Positions 31,013 to 43,922 of a DNA stretch of 64,000 nt are shown here, one piece after another. This DNA comes from Angiostrongylus vasorum. Taxonomy: Eukaryota > Nematoda > Chromadorea > Rhabditida > Metastrongylidae. A model generated the notes under the pieces. The model saw nothing but the letters and a program-made list of their open reading frames with translations. It ran no database searches and was not told the origin of the DNA. The first letter of the stretch is position 1; every line of letters begins with the position of its first letter. Location of the stretch: positions 930,001 to 994,000 of the forward strand of contig JADANN010000345.1 in the NCBI GenBank assembly GCA_018806985.1, written 5' to 3'. The translations under genes and the position numbers were made by a program.

Positions 31013-31689
31013 TTTACCGTTTTATTGTTTCACTTGGACAATTTTGCACCAGTTGAACAGAAAAGCTGCGAAACATAAGTTGATAAAGCCAGAAATTCCC
31101 CGATGAGTTTCGATGACCTTGTAGTTCCTCATTAGGGAAAAAAAACTAATCATGGACAACTTTTTTTGTTTACTAGACGGAAAATTGCATCCAGTTTGTC
31201 TCAATTACAGACCCTCACGAATATAAACAACATAAATTACGTAAATTGCAACAATTTCGTGGCTTACAATTGAAAACTAGAATTTCATGCTCGGTTCGAT
31301 TTCCATGGAAAAAAAGCCGACCGTAGCTGGGAATTGCAAATCTTGACCGTCTAGAAAGCCTCAGTCTAAGTCTGACGGGAGCAATTCTTGAGATAACAAT
31401 GAAAAGAGGCCTTCAAAAAAGGAATTAATGGAATAAAGATAGAGAAGATGTTAAATTAGGTTGTTTAAAACCAAACAGTAAACGTGGGATAAACAGAAAA
31501 GTAAGAGAAAAAAAAACAAGAAAGAAGGAATCATAGATAGCCAATGTGATGGCAGAAAAGGTGGAGAAGAACAAACTTGATGAAAAAAATAGGGATTCAT
31601 GACATATTCTGATTTATTAATGTCAGAAAAGTGAAATGCAGTTAGTTTATGGAAAAGAAAACAAACTCGCTAATTTATCAACAGTAATA
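31013..31689. other. No recognisable gene
   Basis: AT-rich; nothing seen on either strand. Confidence 0.4.
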
Positions 31690-31835
31690 CAACTATTAAC
31701 TTCCGGTCTCACCAAGCCTCTCATTGTTTCGAGTTCGGGCAGATTGGTATCAGATTTGTCTGTTAACAGTAACTCCTTTCAGTCCACGAGGGTTACGTCC
31801 TATGGATATCCCAGGATATCAGACAGAATCGATTC
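31690..31835 (+). repeat. SINE family C, body fragment
   Basis: ctcaccaagcctctcattgt, gggcagattggtatcagatt and tgtctgttaacagtaactcc resemble the SINE C body; head and distal end are missing. Confidence 0.4.
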
Positions 31836-31839
31836 GCAA

Positions 31840-32770
31840 GACCGACTTTCTGTTAACCTCGGCATTGATTGATAACTCGATGTTTTTCTTCAATAAGCAG
31901 ACACAAGGTTGTTTTTTATAGATTTATTAGGATACAATAGCTGACGTTTCGGCGGTTTCGCCTTCTTCAGAGCCTGGAAAGGTCAAATTGAGATGCGATC
32001 TGCTCAGCCAAACACTTTCATAACCCCAGCAGATAAAACATAACAAATAAATTTGCATTCGCATAAGAAACAGCTTCATTTAAACACCTACCGTTTATTT
32101 GTTGTAAGTATTTAAGTTTAGTTGATGGAAAGGTCAAATTGACATGCATTACTCGGCCAAGCGTTTTCATAACCTTAGCAGATAAGACCTGACATATAAA
32201 TTTTTAACCTCGTGTAACTCTGTGTAAGCTTACCAAAAAAAGAATACATAAATTTACATTTGCATAATAAACAGCTTCTTTTAAGCACTTTTAAGCACAT
32301 AGCGGGGAGGACTCTGAAGTACGTGTCACGATCCTCGCGCAGGAATCGAGAACACAAGCGCGCAAAACTCTCGAGGCGTTCTGGATTAATTCCAGAAATC
32401 CGAAAATGAACCGCAGGGAAGAATGCCTCATTATCACGCGTGACATTAGGCAGTATATAAGGCTGTTATTTTGATGGGAGGGGCATATTACGCTTCCATG
32501 TGAATTCAGTGCGGTTGGTCTCCACGCGACATACTCAGTGGAAGATTTATAGAAAGAGGTGAGTGTGCAAAGAAGCTACTCTGTGTTCAATGTGATTGAA
32601 ATCTTGGTTTAGCGTTTTCTCTGTTTGGTTATGGAGGTGTTTGGCCAGATAGATTGCTCTCAACTTGACCTTTCCAGGCTCTGAGGAAGGTGAAATCCGC
32701 CGAAACGTCAGCTTGTACGTAAATAAAGAAATAAAATAACACCTCGTGTTTGCTAAACAGAACTAGAAAG
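31840..32770. mobile_element. PLE remnant with inverted ends
   Basis: The left end (tctgttaacctcggcattga ... gctgacgtttcggcggtttc, 31845-31985) is inverted relative to the right end (ttgacctttccaggctctga ... aaacgtcagcttgtacg, 32664-32715). Between them are a reversed aatgaggcattc terminal block (32310-32460), a TATA box (32451) and the ccatgtgaattc...gatttatagaaagaggtg block that lies 5' of the PLE ORF. No coding sequence remains. Confidence 0.6.
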
Positions 32771-32779
32771 AAAAAAAAC

Positions 32780-32965
32780 GGTGAGTGTTTAAAGAGAGCT
32801 GTTTATGACGCGAATGAAAATTTATGTATTAGGTTTCGTCTGCTGAGGTTATGGAAGTGTTTGGATGAGTAGCTTGCAAGTCAATTTGACCTTTCGAAGC
32901 TTTGAAAACGGCGGAACCGTCTAAAGGTCAGCTATTGTGTATTAATACATATTATACAACAAAGA
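32780..32965 (+). repeat. PLE terminal fragment, diverged
   Basis: gtcaatttgacctttcgaag, ctttgaaaacggcggaaccg and tctaaaggtcagctattgtg are a mutated terminal core placed in tandem after the 32.7 kb end. Confidence 0.45.
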
Positions 32966-33107
32966 ATAACACATGTGGGAATTCATACAGTCTCCATTCG
33001 TCCCTGAAAAACAATGGGCTCTAGGACACTACATATGACGCCCGTTTTTTATAGTATAGGTGGCAAAGCAACTATAAGTTGATCGGTTGATCGCCAAGCT
33101 CTACCAT

Positions 33108-33165
33108 ACTTACTTGGATAGTTGGATAGTCCGTGCTCACGAGTTTTGCCGACGCCAGCACATTT
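33108..33165 (-). repeat. RTE-1 / RTE-1delta 3' terminus only
   Basis: tacttacttggatagttgga, then tagtccgtgctcacgagttt is the complement of the shared tail. The cgtgag...cgg version is closer to RTE-1 than to RTE-1delta. A very short 5'-truncated insertion. Confidence 0.55.
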
Positions 33166-33929
33166 ACCATTCGTTTCTTTCCTACCTTTCTTCCTTCTTT
33201 CTTCCTTCCGTTTCCTTTTCTATCCTAGCTCTACTGTAGTGGGTAAACATATACAAACGTGATTTTTTTTCGACCCTACCAGAGCGAGTTTACCTTGTAG
33301 ATTTCCTTGTTTGTTGGGGGGCAACCTTGAAATGCTTCCTCATGTAATTTCCTCTCATTTATCTGAGGACTTTCTCACTGAATCAACATGAAAGATACAA
33401 TCCACAAACAAATAAACATGTATATGATTCTATATTTGGATGGTATACTTTTATAAAACCCAACTATAACACACTTTAACGCGATTTATCTTGGGAGCCC
33501 AAATCGGCAATGAACCCAGTCAAGATCGATACAACACACTTTGTTGGCGACTTTTGCATTTTCCATATTCTCATTTATACTCTTTGGATGTTTACATATC
33601 TTTTGGAAATAGTAAAGAATCTGACATAGTAGACAGCAATTCCCTAAATCCATTTGTTTCCTAGGAAAAGTACATAGTCGTTCATAGTAGTTGCTCAATG
33701 CCCTAACTTCAAACCGGTGAAGCGTCACGTAGCCTGGCATCCAGCTCGACGATCATCAAAGTGAGTGATGTCGCCGGTAACGGCATTGCTAGCTGAAGAA
33801 CTAACTAACTACAATGTGGAGTCTGAAGTTAGGAAGCAATAGATAAGAGCATAGTAGAAAACAATGTAAAAATTGTTCCAAATTTTTCGTAGATTCGGAT
33901 GAGTGGAATAAGCAATCTGGCTGGGGGTC
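33166..33929. other. No recognisable gene
   Basis: CTTTCTTCC-type pyrimidine tract at 33180-33235. An 84-codon minus frame (33486-33740) has no family signature. Nothing else. Confidence 0.35.
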
Positions 33930-34284
33930 CAAGTTTTACAAAAATCTCAGCAACATGGTGGTTGTATTCCACATAATACCACGGCATGAAAGGATAAAAG
34001 GATAAAAAGGATAAAGCTCTCGGCATTGATCAATCCTTTTAGTGATGCGCTATGCATTCGACTTCATTAACCATCGTTTGGAGGTGACTGAATGCAAATC
34101 TGGCCTTTACAATGACTCGCGGTGGCTTACCGATGTATCGAGCCAATGCTGCTATCCTCCTAGTCACGTCTGGTAACAGTTTGCGACCCCGGATGGATTG
34201 AAGGCTTGGCGGCCCATGGGCGCGGGGGATCGATTCCACATGTGTGTTGCAGGGCGCCTCCGACCACTGCGCCACACGCGTCCT
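33930..34284 (-). repeat. SINE family A copy next to a SINE B tail
   Basis: 33930-33985 is a SINE B tail (acaaaaatctcagcaacatg + gtggttgtattcc, plus). From 33990 a reversed SINE A follows, with three aggataaaa tail units, and its head ends at 34284 (tgcgccacacgcgtcc). Confidence 0.65.
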
Positions 34285-34804
34285 TTTGAAAGTGGGCCCT
34301 TATGAAGGCATGAAAGGATAATAGTCAGTAAACAAAAAAACTTGAGAATTCAGAAGAACAAATTTTCGCACTTTTCGCACATTAATCTGAACAATTACAA
34401 TAGTAAAAGACGTGATCACCTTAAACTAAGAAGTGAATTTATCAATTGCTAATGAACTCTAAGCTTCAAGTAAGACCTTCAAAATCGGGTAGGACAGTAT
34501 TGAAGCAGGAAAGAATCAAGAATTAGGACTGAAGCTACCCTTTCTAGCTAAAAGAAATCCAAGGTTTTGACCTAAAATCGAGAGCTAATGCGGCAGATAA
34601 AAGCAAGTAACAATAGAGATGACCTTATTGAAAGGTCTTAAGATTTCAAAGCTGTTAACATCGTTATATTGACAATACTCTCGAGTATCTCAGCATCCTT
34701 GTAGTTGTACGTCACACAATACACTGCTATGAAAAAAGCATGGTAGATAAATAAAAGTCAAAACATTGTGGACAAAACATCGACTAAATAAACTAGAGTG
34801 GTGT
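34285..34804. other. No gene; one SINE B tail
   Basis: 34685-34735 carries gagtatctcagcatccttgt + agttgtacgtcac, a SINE B 3' tail. Otherwise AT-rich sequence with nothing seen. Confidence 0.4.
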
Positions 34805-35165
34805 GATGTTGAATCCGGAGGGAACCAGGAATGATTCCAGCAACAGCAACCTGTTTGAGTGTTGCTATAGAGGAAACTCAGCGCCTCCTATAATAAACCA
34901 GTCTTCAAGTGAAACATGGACGATAATGCCCAGAGTAGTGGGTAAACACGATGGACGAGATTGAACAGCAAAAAATTATGAAGATATGGATGCAGATGCC
35001 ATCTCCAAAACACCAACGACTGTGGACCATCGATTAGGACCATCGGCTCTGAGGAAGACGAAGACATCGAAATGCTAGCCGAATAAATCTTTTTAGCAAC
35101 GTTGTGTTAGTTCAAAAAATCCAAGAAGGTACTGTTTATTAATGCCGAGGTTAAACGACGGTTGT
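34805..35165 (+). repeat. PLE-like family 2, right half
   Basis: gactgtggaccatcgattag, gctctgaggaagacgaagac, atcgaaatgctagccgaata, then aatgccgaggttaaacg. Same order as the right half of 12525-12890. Confidence 0.5.
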
Positions 35166-36734
35166 TTTGAAAAATACCAATGTAGGAAATGAACAGCTAC
35201 CAAGATTCTCTACAATGAAACCAGTCGTCAACAGCTGTTAAGCTCAGAAGCAGTGTAAATCCGTCCAGAAACATGGAATCACCACCACCGAATACTTTCA
35301 GTTATCGTAAAAATATATATAAATGCAACTAGTACACTTCATGAAAGAAAGAGTGGAGTTCGAGTTTTTCAACTAGAGTTTTCTTTGCTATGGAAAGTCG
35401 GTCCTTGGGAATACTACTAGAGCATTTTATTTATCTACAAACTCAACTCTCTTTTCACTGAAAAAAACCGCTAAAAAAATCGAAGATTTATTGGAGTAGT
35501 CTGAGCTCAGCTGGCTCATGATGTCGATAAAGCGGCTTGGAAATCCTTATCGTAAGCAACCAAGTGGCCGACCGCATCCTCTAGAAATTTTACCCTTTAG
35601 CAGTGATAAGTAAGAGTTGGTGGCAGAAAAAAACTATCCGAAAGACTTATAGAAGAAATCAGGAAAGGATGAATAAGGAAACTCATGAAGAATCTCCTCA
35701 GAGATTCAAAATTTACCGAATCTATTCAGAATACTAATCTTGTCGTTTTTAAAACTCGACTTCTCCAAGTTGGCAACGATTTTTCGAGTTCTATGCTCCG
35801 AAGTGGATGCGCGATCTTACAAAACACGTGGTTATCTAGCGTTAGGACTTTACATAAAACCTTTAATTTATGAAGAAAAGCGAATTCGTTGATTCAATGC
35901 CACAATAAGAACGTTAGCAAAAACACTAAACTAAAACTTCCCTAAAAAAGCCCATACAGAAATGCCCGTTCCCAGTTCGCTTCCGCAGATCCTCATAGAT
36001 TGTTTGAGCGCTAAGTGGAAAAGAATGATTTACTGTTTCACTATATGATACACTTCTTATTGTGTCGTGTTAATAAATAAAAGTGTCAAGTGAAACGATG
36101 AATCTTCTCCTCCCTTATTCTACTTCTGTAACGCAGCCGTTCTTTACAAGAAGTATTTGCATGCGGAAGGAATCCCACCTAGATTTAATTCGAATCATTT
36201 GTACTAGAGCTTATAACATATTTGTATTGGTCAATAAACTAAGCCCTTTAAACACTCTTGAGCAACAAATTCTTCCTTTACGGCACAGTAGTTTAATAAT
36301 GCAAACGTCAACAACTTTCTGCACAAGCAAAATGAAGGGTAAAGCGGATATCTAAATAGTGCGTATCAAGATCTATGTATAATCGGTTTTCGTCATTTAT
36401 TTCAAGTATGCAATAGTTCCTTTTTTAATCAATGTACGATGTCCAATGGATTTGACATGATCCAGCTGGAAAGGTCGGAGAAACTCCAACCAATAAGTTG
36501 CGATACTCTCTTCCACACCCACTAAACAACCTAAATCCTGTCGTCGCCTATGCCACCAAAGCGTAGCTCGTCGGTAACTAGAATGGTATCATGTTTATTT
36601 AAAATGTGTTTAGTGGCTCCAAAGTTCAAACCAAAACATAGGAGAGTTTTCTGGAAAACGAAAAAATATGGGTAACCATTGATTGCGATCTATTCCGAGA
36701 TTACAACAGAGAATAAGCATAAGAGATGGAGCAT
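35166..36734. other. Unique stretch, no supported gene
   Basis: A short frame at about 35505-35610 (KRLGNPYRKQPSGRPHPLEI) faintly recalls the GRP linker of Tc1/mariner transposases, but the neighbouring text does not continue the match. AATAAATAAAAG at 36074-36085 could be a polyadenylation signal. Nothing firm. Confidence 0.3.
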
Positions 36735-36995
36735 TCGACGTTGATCAATCACAGCGGAACACGCCCTGCAATGAACTTATTTCAATGTTGCAGCGGTGAT
36801 TGAACATACACCTAACCTATACAGTGGCTTGCAGTGACCTATCGATGTGTCAAGTCATTGTCTTTCATTCTCCAAGACATGCGTAGTGGCAACTTACCGA
36901 CTCCTGAGGTGGAAAGGCTGGTGAATCCAGGTCGCGGCATCGAACCATGGACGAGGTGTGTATTGTTGTAGGTCGAATCTAAACATTGTGCTGTA
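36735..36995 (-). repeat. SINE family A-like, highly diverged
   Basis: ttgatcaatcacagcggaac, gcttgcagtgacctatcgat, cgactcctgaggtggaaagg, gcggcatcgaaccatgga: body and B box complement recognisable, indels throughout. Confidence 0.45.
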
Positions 36996-37754
36996 TGAGT
37001 CATTATGACAAAGGAGGTTCGTGGAAACCAGGTTCCGAGAAGGTCGAGCAAGCATTGACAGATTCTTTCGATGTCTGCATGGCTGTGAAATAGGCCAGCA
37101 ACCAGGTCGTGTATCCTTGAATATTGGGTTCCAGTGAACAATAATTTTATCTCTGCCAGTTTCTACCGCGGCCTTTAAAAAATTCTTATTCCTTCTTTCT
37201 AGACCGTTACAAAAGTTCCTTCAGCAACTAAAGATCTTTAAGACCTTCCCTTAACCTTTTCTACTCGACTTGCCGAATCTTTTCGCTTAACGATCTTTCT
37301 ATAAGTCATCTGTCCGTATGACTTTCCCCTTCTTCAATATTCTTTAACTATTGTTTTATAAAGAACACTGCATCGACAGCATTTCACTTCAATACCAAGG
37401 ACTTTTTCCAAAATGTTAAATTACTCAAGGAAGTCGGATGGTAAAATCAAAATTGATCTCTTGGATTTCAATCAGTCATCACAGAGCGTAACTCTCCTAA
37501 CACTTTATGTTGTAACCAGACCGACAGATTAAACTCTCGGCGAGTTACGTGTACTGACTCAATCTTTTCAATGGTTGAGGAATTAAGAAGAAATTAGAAC
37601 AAAACAGTGTTACACAACGTTAATTGAACGTATCTTTTAAATATGACTGAATAACTTCATAACCAATCAAGAAAGAAAAAATGCTACCTGAATAAATACC
37701 TTATCTTTTATCAGTTGAGCTGAAAGGTGTCAATCAGGAAGCAAATTGAGAATT
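36996..37754. other. No recognisable gene
   Basis: AT-rich; nothing seen. Confidence 0.4.
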
Positions 37755-38005
37755 AAAACCTCTACGATGGTGAGATATTTGCAAAACCTGGATCCAAGGC
37801 CATATTTGAACCTGCGATTACCCTTTCCAAAGACTCGCTTGTTACACATTGTACCACTAAGGCCCTTGCTTTGTCTTTATCTCGGCCAGCTTTTTTATCT
37901 AACCGGTGCTATCAGCAATCACCGGTCAAGCTCATATAGCCTGGGGTCCCAGTTTTGCAAATATCTTAGTATCATTGTAGATGTACTTCACATAATACCT
38001 TAAAG
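37755..38005. repeat. Two SINE B pieces
   Basis: 37755-37890 is a reversed copy (gatggtgagatatttgcaaa ... gaacctgcgattaccctttc). 37945-38005 is a forward tail (gcaaatatcttagtatcatt + gtagatgtacttcac). Confidence 0.5.
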
Positions 38006-39544
38006 TGAAAAAAAAAGTAGGCAGTAAATAGAAAGTTAAACACTCTTAGTTATGCTCAATATTGAAAACACTAACGCACCATTTTCTCTTCTTCTAGGAA
38101 TGAAATACTTTTTGACCATCTGCTAGAACATAACGAAATAGTCGTCAGCTATAGAGCAGAGTAGGAAAACGAAGAAGAAGAAGATGATGACGATGATGAA
38201 TGAATATGGAAAGATGGATGGTAAGGATGAGAAAGTGAGACGAATCGCTGTTGAACTAGGTAGAAGAGTTCGTTCGGTTTTCTATGCGTATCTGACCCGG
38301 GTCGTAGGAATATCGCTTCCATGTGAACCAGCCTTTTCTACGTCAACCTTTACGTGGAATGTCAGATAAACAAGATTTGGAACCAATTATGTCTAGAACA
38401 AATAAGTAGTCGTAGCAACCAGTTAAAGATTGGTGAAACTTAGTAGAAAAAAAAGAAAGGAGAACTTCTCAAATATTTCCTATAAGACTGAAAAAAGAAG
38501 GAGGGAAAAGAGACGAGCTAGACTTGAACCATTTTGACAGCTACATTGTTTATCTGATGTTAACAGCCCAGAATGTCTATCAGACGGTAGAAAAACTGCT
38601 AATACAGACAGACATAGCGACTGGTGAAGTGGGATTCTTTGGCAAACTAGGCATAATGAATCAAATGGACCTCTTTTTAAATAGTTAGTCAGAAGAACAG
38701 GCGTTTTTTTACGATCTCTAAGGGAGTTTCTAGAGGAAAAGCATCGAAATGACTTCTATTAGTATCAGAACGCATCACATCATCTATAGAGTCGCTATGA
38801 ACAGAACAATCTAGTGGGCAATCTGATAATTGATTAGATGAGGTAGCTATACCTAAATGTAACAGAACAACGATATGAGCCATTGTCAGCAAGTGTTACA
38901 ACGGATATCGGACTAAAAATGAGGGTATTACCTGATAAAGATAGCTATGTGGAACGGGGGACCAAGAGGCCATCTTATTTGATGCTCAAGAATTACAAGA
39001 ACTGATCATAGAGCATTAAAAGCCATATGCATTTCAGCATAATTTTTTCTTTTACTGGGACCTTATGAGGGATTTCATTCTTTTTTCCTTGATATCTTAA
39101 GATATCCCAGACAAGGCACTTCGAGCTCACCGTAGATATGAGCAAACTGTTAGGGATTGGAGGTCACTGCAGATCTTGGCACTGATTTATTGGTTTCTGG
39201 ATTTCCTGTTGAAAACCCAGAAGACTTTCATTAGAATAAGTAATCATGCTGAGTCTATCCTTACACTACACATCATATTTTGACATCCATGAATACCAAA
39301 TCACCATAATGAGGAGCTAAATCATCAAAATAGGATGGAAGCACGATAGGTTGACATTAAGTCAATGTTTTGATGCTAACAAAGGGGAATGATGCCATTA
39401 AATCGCAGACCTGGAACAAAACTTTGCCAATCTAGGAAGAAAATCCTCAATAGTTTAAAAAATAATCGTAGCATCGAATAAAGCAAAGCCGTTTTTGTTT
39501 AGTGATTGTTCTACAATACCAGACAAAGGCACGGTTGTTAGGTG
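38006..39544. other. Unique stretch, possible terminal exon
   Basis: ttctcttcttctag (to 38097) is a strong acceptor, followed by 22 codons to a TAG at 38163 (NEILFDHLLEHNEIVVSYRA). An ATG frame at 38184-38369 and an 84-codon frame at about 38430-38685 are also open. No family recognised; 38700-39540 shows nothing. Confidence 0.3.
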
Positions 39545-39800
39545 TTATTCTACAATATATGTAGCTTTGGTTCGATCTTACCACCCAAGCTAATCAAACC
39601 CTCCATTCATCCGATTTTTGGAAATTAGTAACAATCTTGTACGGAAAGACAAAAACATTGAGTTGATACATCAGTAGGCCTGTATGTTCAATTACATACG
39701 CAAAATACGCATTCAATCACCTCTATAGTGCGACGAATGGAGTCGAATGTATGGCATATTCTCAAGGTATTGGTCATTTCACAACGCTTCATCCTCTTTG
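39545..39800 (+). repeat. SINE family A-like, highly diverged
   Basis: caaaccctccattcatccga, tacgcattcaatcacctcta and gaatggagtcgaatgtatgg follow the SINE A order; the head is lost. Confidence 0.45.
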
Positions 39801-39984
39801 ATCCTTGTGATATTGCACCTTTCAAGAAGCCATACCACTAGGACCAGTGATTAATCGATTGTTGTTTAGGAGGCAGCAATCGTACAATAGCGGAGTGGTT
39901 GATGATGTGTTCCAATAGGAAGCAAGGTGATGGTTGGACCCCTCTCTATGCTCTCCCTCCCCCTCTTCACATTTCACATGGAAC

Positions 39985-40175
39985 ATCGGCTATCTCAGGG
40001 CTCCAAGGACAATCGAGTGGAGCAGCATTATACGACATTGAAGATGAATTGAAAAAATCTTCAAGCAGCTGCTGAAACAACCTGCGAAATGTTAGAAGAT
40101 CTTTATGGACAATGAATGCGAGTAAAACGGATCGAATGCAAGAAGTGCTGGGATCCGCAGCAGCAGATGTGACGA
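39985..40175 (+). repeat. SINE family C, 3' half
   Basis: ggctatctcagggctccaag, attatacgacattgaagatg, gacaatgaatgcgagtaaaa, agtgctgggatccgcagca. 5' truncated. Confidence 0.55.
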
Positions 40176-40639
40176 CGAATGATGTAAAATAAAGTGCAGT
40201 AACTAATACGATTGCATACAGCTGAAGAATAATTGAAAAACAGAAGAGTTTCTTATCAGAGTTAAGATGAAATAGACACCTATATGTGATGGGTAGGAAT
40301 AATATCGGATTATGGGTAGAATATTTGAGACTTGAAAACATCAATGGCTATCGCTCTGTAGCCAATAGCACTTGAGTGATAGTTGCCCATGGGGACGGTT
40401 AGGCGTCATAGACGTCAATCAAGCTAATCAGTAGGGGTAATATCAAATGTTTGCTGTCTTTTTTTCGGAGGTGCCTAGCAAAGAATGGAAAGAATGAGCT
40501 GCAACGGTTCAATCCCATATATCGACAAAATAGATTAAAGATGGTTCCCAATATGACGAGAAAATAAAATCGGTTGGAAGTCAACTGAGGAGACTGCTTA
40601 TGGAGAAAACTCAAACTTTGTACAGCGCTGACCACTATT

Positions 40640-41620
40640 CTAGTTACTGAAGGTATCAACAATTGTTTGGTTGGATGAAATGGACGAGTTTGCGAGCACT
40701 TGACACGTTCAATTACCATATCCTCGTAGACGTCATCGGTAACACAACATTCGGCCATCCTAGTAATTATCAGAACCCGAGATCTTGTACAAAGTTTATC
40801 AATGGTCAGCCAGCGCAACGAAGAGGAGAAAGATCGACTACACATAAATCGGAAGAAGACCCAGTTCATGAAAAAGCCGTGGTGCGAAAGCGATCAGATC
40901 GAACTGGATCTCTGATTAGATGATCACCTCGTAAGTGCACCTTTGGCGTTGAGTGAACATGGAGAGAACAACATGAAGGAAGAATTAAACGGAAGAAGAA
41001 GAGCAGCTTGGACCGCATTCGGGCCTCTCAAGGAAGCTACCGGCCGACTAATGGATGCAAAACTCCGTGCTCATCTTTTCAACTCAACAGTGCTCCCAAC
41101 GCTCTGTTATGCAGCAGAGACAGGGGTTAGTACTTCAACAACGTCGAGAATACTGCGAACTACGCACAGAGCCATTGAACCATGCCTTCTGAAATATAAC
41201 AGGCCCACACAATATCTGGTCGGAATCAGAAGCCCTGGTCTTTGAAATATGTTTCATCTTTGAGACCTAGGCAAACACACATCGGTACCGAAATATGAAT
41301 ATCCGGTGATTTAAAAAATAACAGGCAATAGATGGACGAAAAGAACTGTAGCGTAGATTTCACGAGGATGGAGGCATCCCCTAGGACGACCACCTACACG
41401 TTAGGGTGGACGTGTTCGTAACTAAAGTCAAGAAGCTGCGATAGCAGCAGCAGTTGTTTTACATATCACGAGATGAGACTCGCACCCACCACAATATTCG
41501 AATCAAACCACCAATTCTGACGATGACTACGAGGCAAAGAAACGAGTGCAAAATGTGCTGGGGGTACGCACAACTCGTGAGGACGTGCGTTCCAACTATT
41601 CAAGGGAGTAAGTAAGTAGA
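40640..41620 (+). mobile_element. RTE-1 copy 2, 3' fragment
   Basis: From about 40800: aagacccagttcatgaaaaa at 40856, text RRRAAWTAFGPLKEATG, LRAHLFNSTVLPTLCYAAET and RILRTTHRAIEPCLLKYNRP collinear with 20810-21150, then decayed pieces (cgaccacctacacgttaggg, caaaatgtgctgggggtacg) to the tail gcacaactcgtgaggacgtg and ggagtaagtaagtaga. Several stops. A 5'-truncated dead copy, older than 18464-21527. Confidence 0.7.
40943..41245 (+). pseudogene. RTE-1 C-terminal coding remnant
   Basis: 100 open codons after the FADD region: EELNGRRRAAWTAFGPLKEA, FNSTVLPTLCYAAETG, TTSRILRTTHRAIEPCLLKY. Ends prematurely; the downstream block (KHRWVGHIMRR in copy 1) is unreadable here. Confidence 0.65.
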
Positions 41621-42149
41621 AAGGTTAGTGGAAAGTTCACGTAGCTGTATGAACAATCATTCGCGTTTAGTTGCTAATGCAGTATTTCTCTTAGTATTTC
41701 CCGATGCTCCTTCCAACCTATGCAGCTTCAACCTTCAAACCCATTGCTGACTTGGTACATTCACGGATAGCTTGCCAATCTTTTTCAGCGTAGATGTGGA
41801 GTTCGTTTATAGAAGAGTACTTTGAACCACTTCTCATGAAGATTCTAATGGCTTACTTGTAAGCTTTAGCTCGAATCGCTCTACTGGACACGTGGATATG
41901 TGGCGTATAAGAGTCGAATCTAAGAACAACAAAGAATATATCTCCTGAAATTATCTACCTCTCAGCGCATGGAAAAAAGTCGCCTTTCGTCTTCATACAA
42001 CCACTTATCCGACCTAGCTGGTAGCTGCGCCTACTTGGCTGGGGATCGGGTGGAAGAGGTAGTTGAGGTAATACTAATGTAGCATCAAATAATACAATTA
42101 TTACAGTTACAATTATCAAACAATACAATGCTTCATTTTATTTTTATAT
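41621..42149. other. No recognisable gene
   Basis: Unique sequence; nothing seen. Confidence 0.4.
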
Positions 42150-42505
42150 GACCCGTTTTCACGTCTGCTGTGCGAATCGCAGCGCTTCCTACACTCGATT
42201 CGTTTCCTCGCATCCATTGTCCACGAAGATCTTCCAACTTTTACATGTGGCTTCGGTTGCTGCTTGAGGATTTTCATTTCACCTTGGATGTTGTAGAATG
42301 CTGGTTGAGCAATTCTCCCAAGAGTCCTGAGATAGCCGGGCTGGAGTGTTCCCAATTGGATTGCAGAAAATGGTTTTTTCCCAGAGAAGTCCGGACCCAA
42401 TTTCCCGACCCCAAAGGGATGAGAGGCTTGGTTGGCCCGGAGCGGAATCGAACTAGCATCATGGTCGTGTCGACGGACATCACTACCACTGTGGTATTCG
42501 CCCCT
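42150..42505 (-). repeat. SINE family C copy
   Basis: Distal end complement cctcgcatccattgtccacg; head complement cggagcggaatcgaactagc, then ggacatcactaccactgtgg. Nearly complete. Confidence 0.7.
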
Positions 42506-43644
42506 CAAATAATACAGTAACATAAATAATAATAATAATGACAAGATGGTAGTTATGTTACAGTGATAATAAAACCATAACAATAGTAATGGTCACTGTA
42601 ATGACGAAAGTGGGAGTGGGAATATGGGGAATGTGTTCTGAGTACCTTTTTAATCACTACCTTTGGGTTTTCATGGAACGTTGTCAGTAATAACAGAAAC
42701 TGGAATAATCCTTCTCAACTTCCTTGGACAATCATAATATTGATGGAACGTAAATGTTGGCTAACATATGTGCTAACCTGACTAACCTGAAAGCATTATA
42801 TCTGGAAGAGATAAAATGTCGTTGCTAGCCAATAGCAATAGGATACTTAATGGCGGTCGTAGGTGCTTGAAGAGAACGCAAGAGCGACTTTTTTATCATT
42901 GTATCCTGCGGGAAAGGTGGAACATTGTCGTCGGTAATGATGTAGAATACTAACTAGGTCGTTGTATGGGAGTAGCATATAGGAATATTTGAGAAAGAAC
43001 AGCGGATCTGCCTCAATTGTTGTGCTGTGACCGATGCAACCCACGATGAAGCCCAAATGATACAAGTAATCGTCTCGATTCTGATGCTAGATCTCAAGAC
43101 AAAGATCACTTGATGTTGAGTGTATACTCGGTGTGCAGTTTTGTGGATAGCACAGTGGACTTTTGCCTGAAAAGGTGATTAATTGTGCCATCTTCAACGC
43201 TCACATTCATTATGTTTAACGTTTATGAAGGTAACAATTGCTTCGCTCAAGCAACCTCAAATCCGTTATCTTTCGATCATGTTATTCCATTAATACAAAG
43301 TTCTCGTTACGGAGGAATCTATCCAGAAACCTTGACCAACCCATGAGACCAAGTTGGAACGCGCTAAGATGTGGAAAACTGCTCTGTGTCATAACATTCA
43401 GTAGAGTATGTAACCTTTAATGGTCTCTTCCTCGGATATAGTTATGAATCTTTAGATTGCATTATATGACGCTCGACATGTCATTAAGTTAGTCAATTAA
43501 CAAATGACAACTTTATTCTTTGACAGTAATCTCCATTTTCAATAAGACCCTAGTAGTCTTTTTTTTTGGATTTTTTACCAGTTCTATGGATATACCTACC
43601 AGGAATGGATATGAATAATACATATCTATGAATGGAATAAATGT
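42506..43644. other. No recognisable gene
   Basis: AT-rich with aata and tagtaa simple repeats at 42520-42600. No exon or repeat identified. Confidence 0.4.
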
Positions 43645-43922
43645 AAGGGCTCGTGTGGGGCAGTGGCGAAGGTTCCTTGTAATACACACGCAGAATCGAT
43701 CCCTACGCCCTTGGCCACCAAGCCTTCCATCTCTCCGAAGCCGGCAAACTGCTACCAGACTTGTCTAAGAGGATAGCAGTACTGGCTCGATACATAGGCA
43801 AGCCATCGCGAGTCATTGTAAAGGCCAGATATGCATTGAATAAGCTCCACACGATGCTTAATTAAGTCGAGTGCATGGCGCGTCCCTCAAGGATTGAGCA
43901 ACGCCGAGAGTTTTATCCTTTA
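43645..43922 (+). repeat. SINE family A copy
   Basis: Head gggctcgtgtggggcagtgg (A box mutated), cagaatcgatccctacgccc; ends cgccgagagttttatccttt. Confidence 0.7.

Noticed and set aside
33486..33740. 84-codon minus-strand gene
   Set aside because: No splice context, no family text; frames this long are expected by chance many times in 64 kb of AT-rich DNA.
35505..35610. Tc1/mariner transposase fragment (SGRPHPL)
   Set aside because: Only a short GRP-like string; no DDE motifs or inverted repeats in the neighbourhood.
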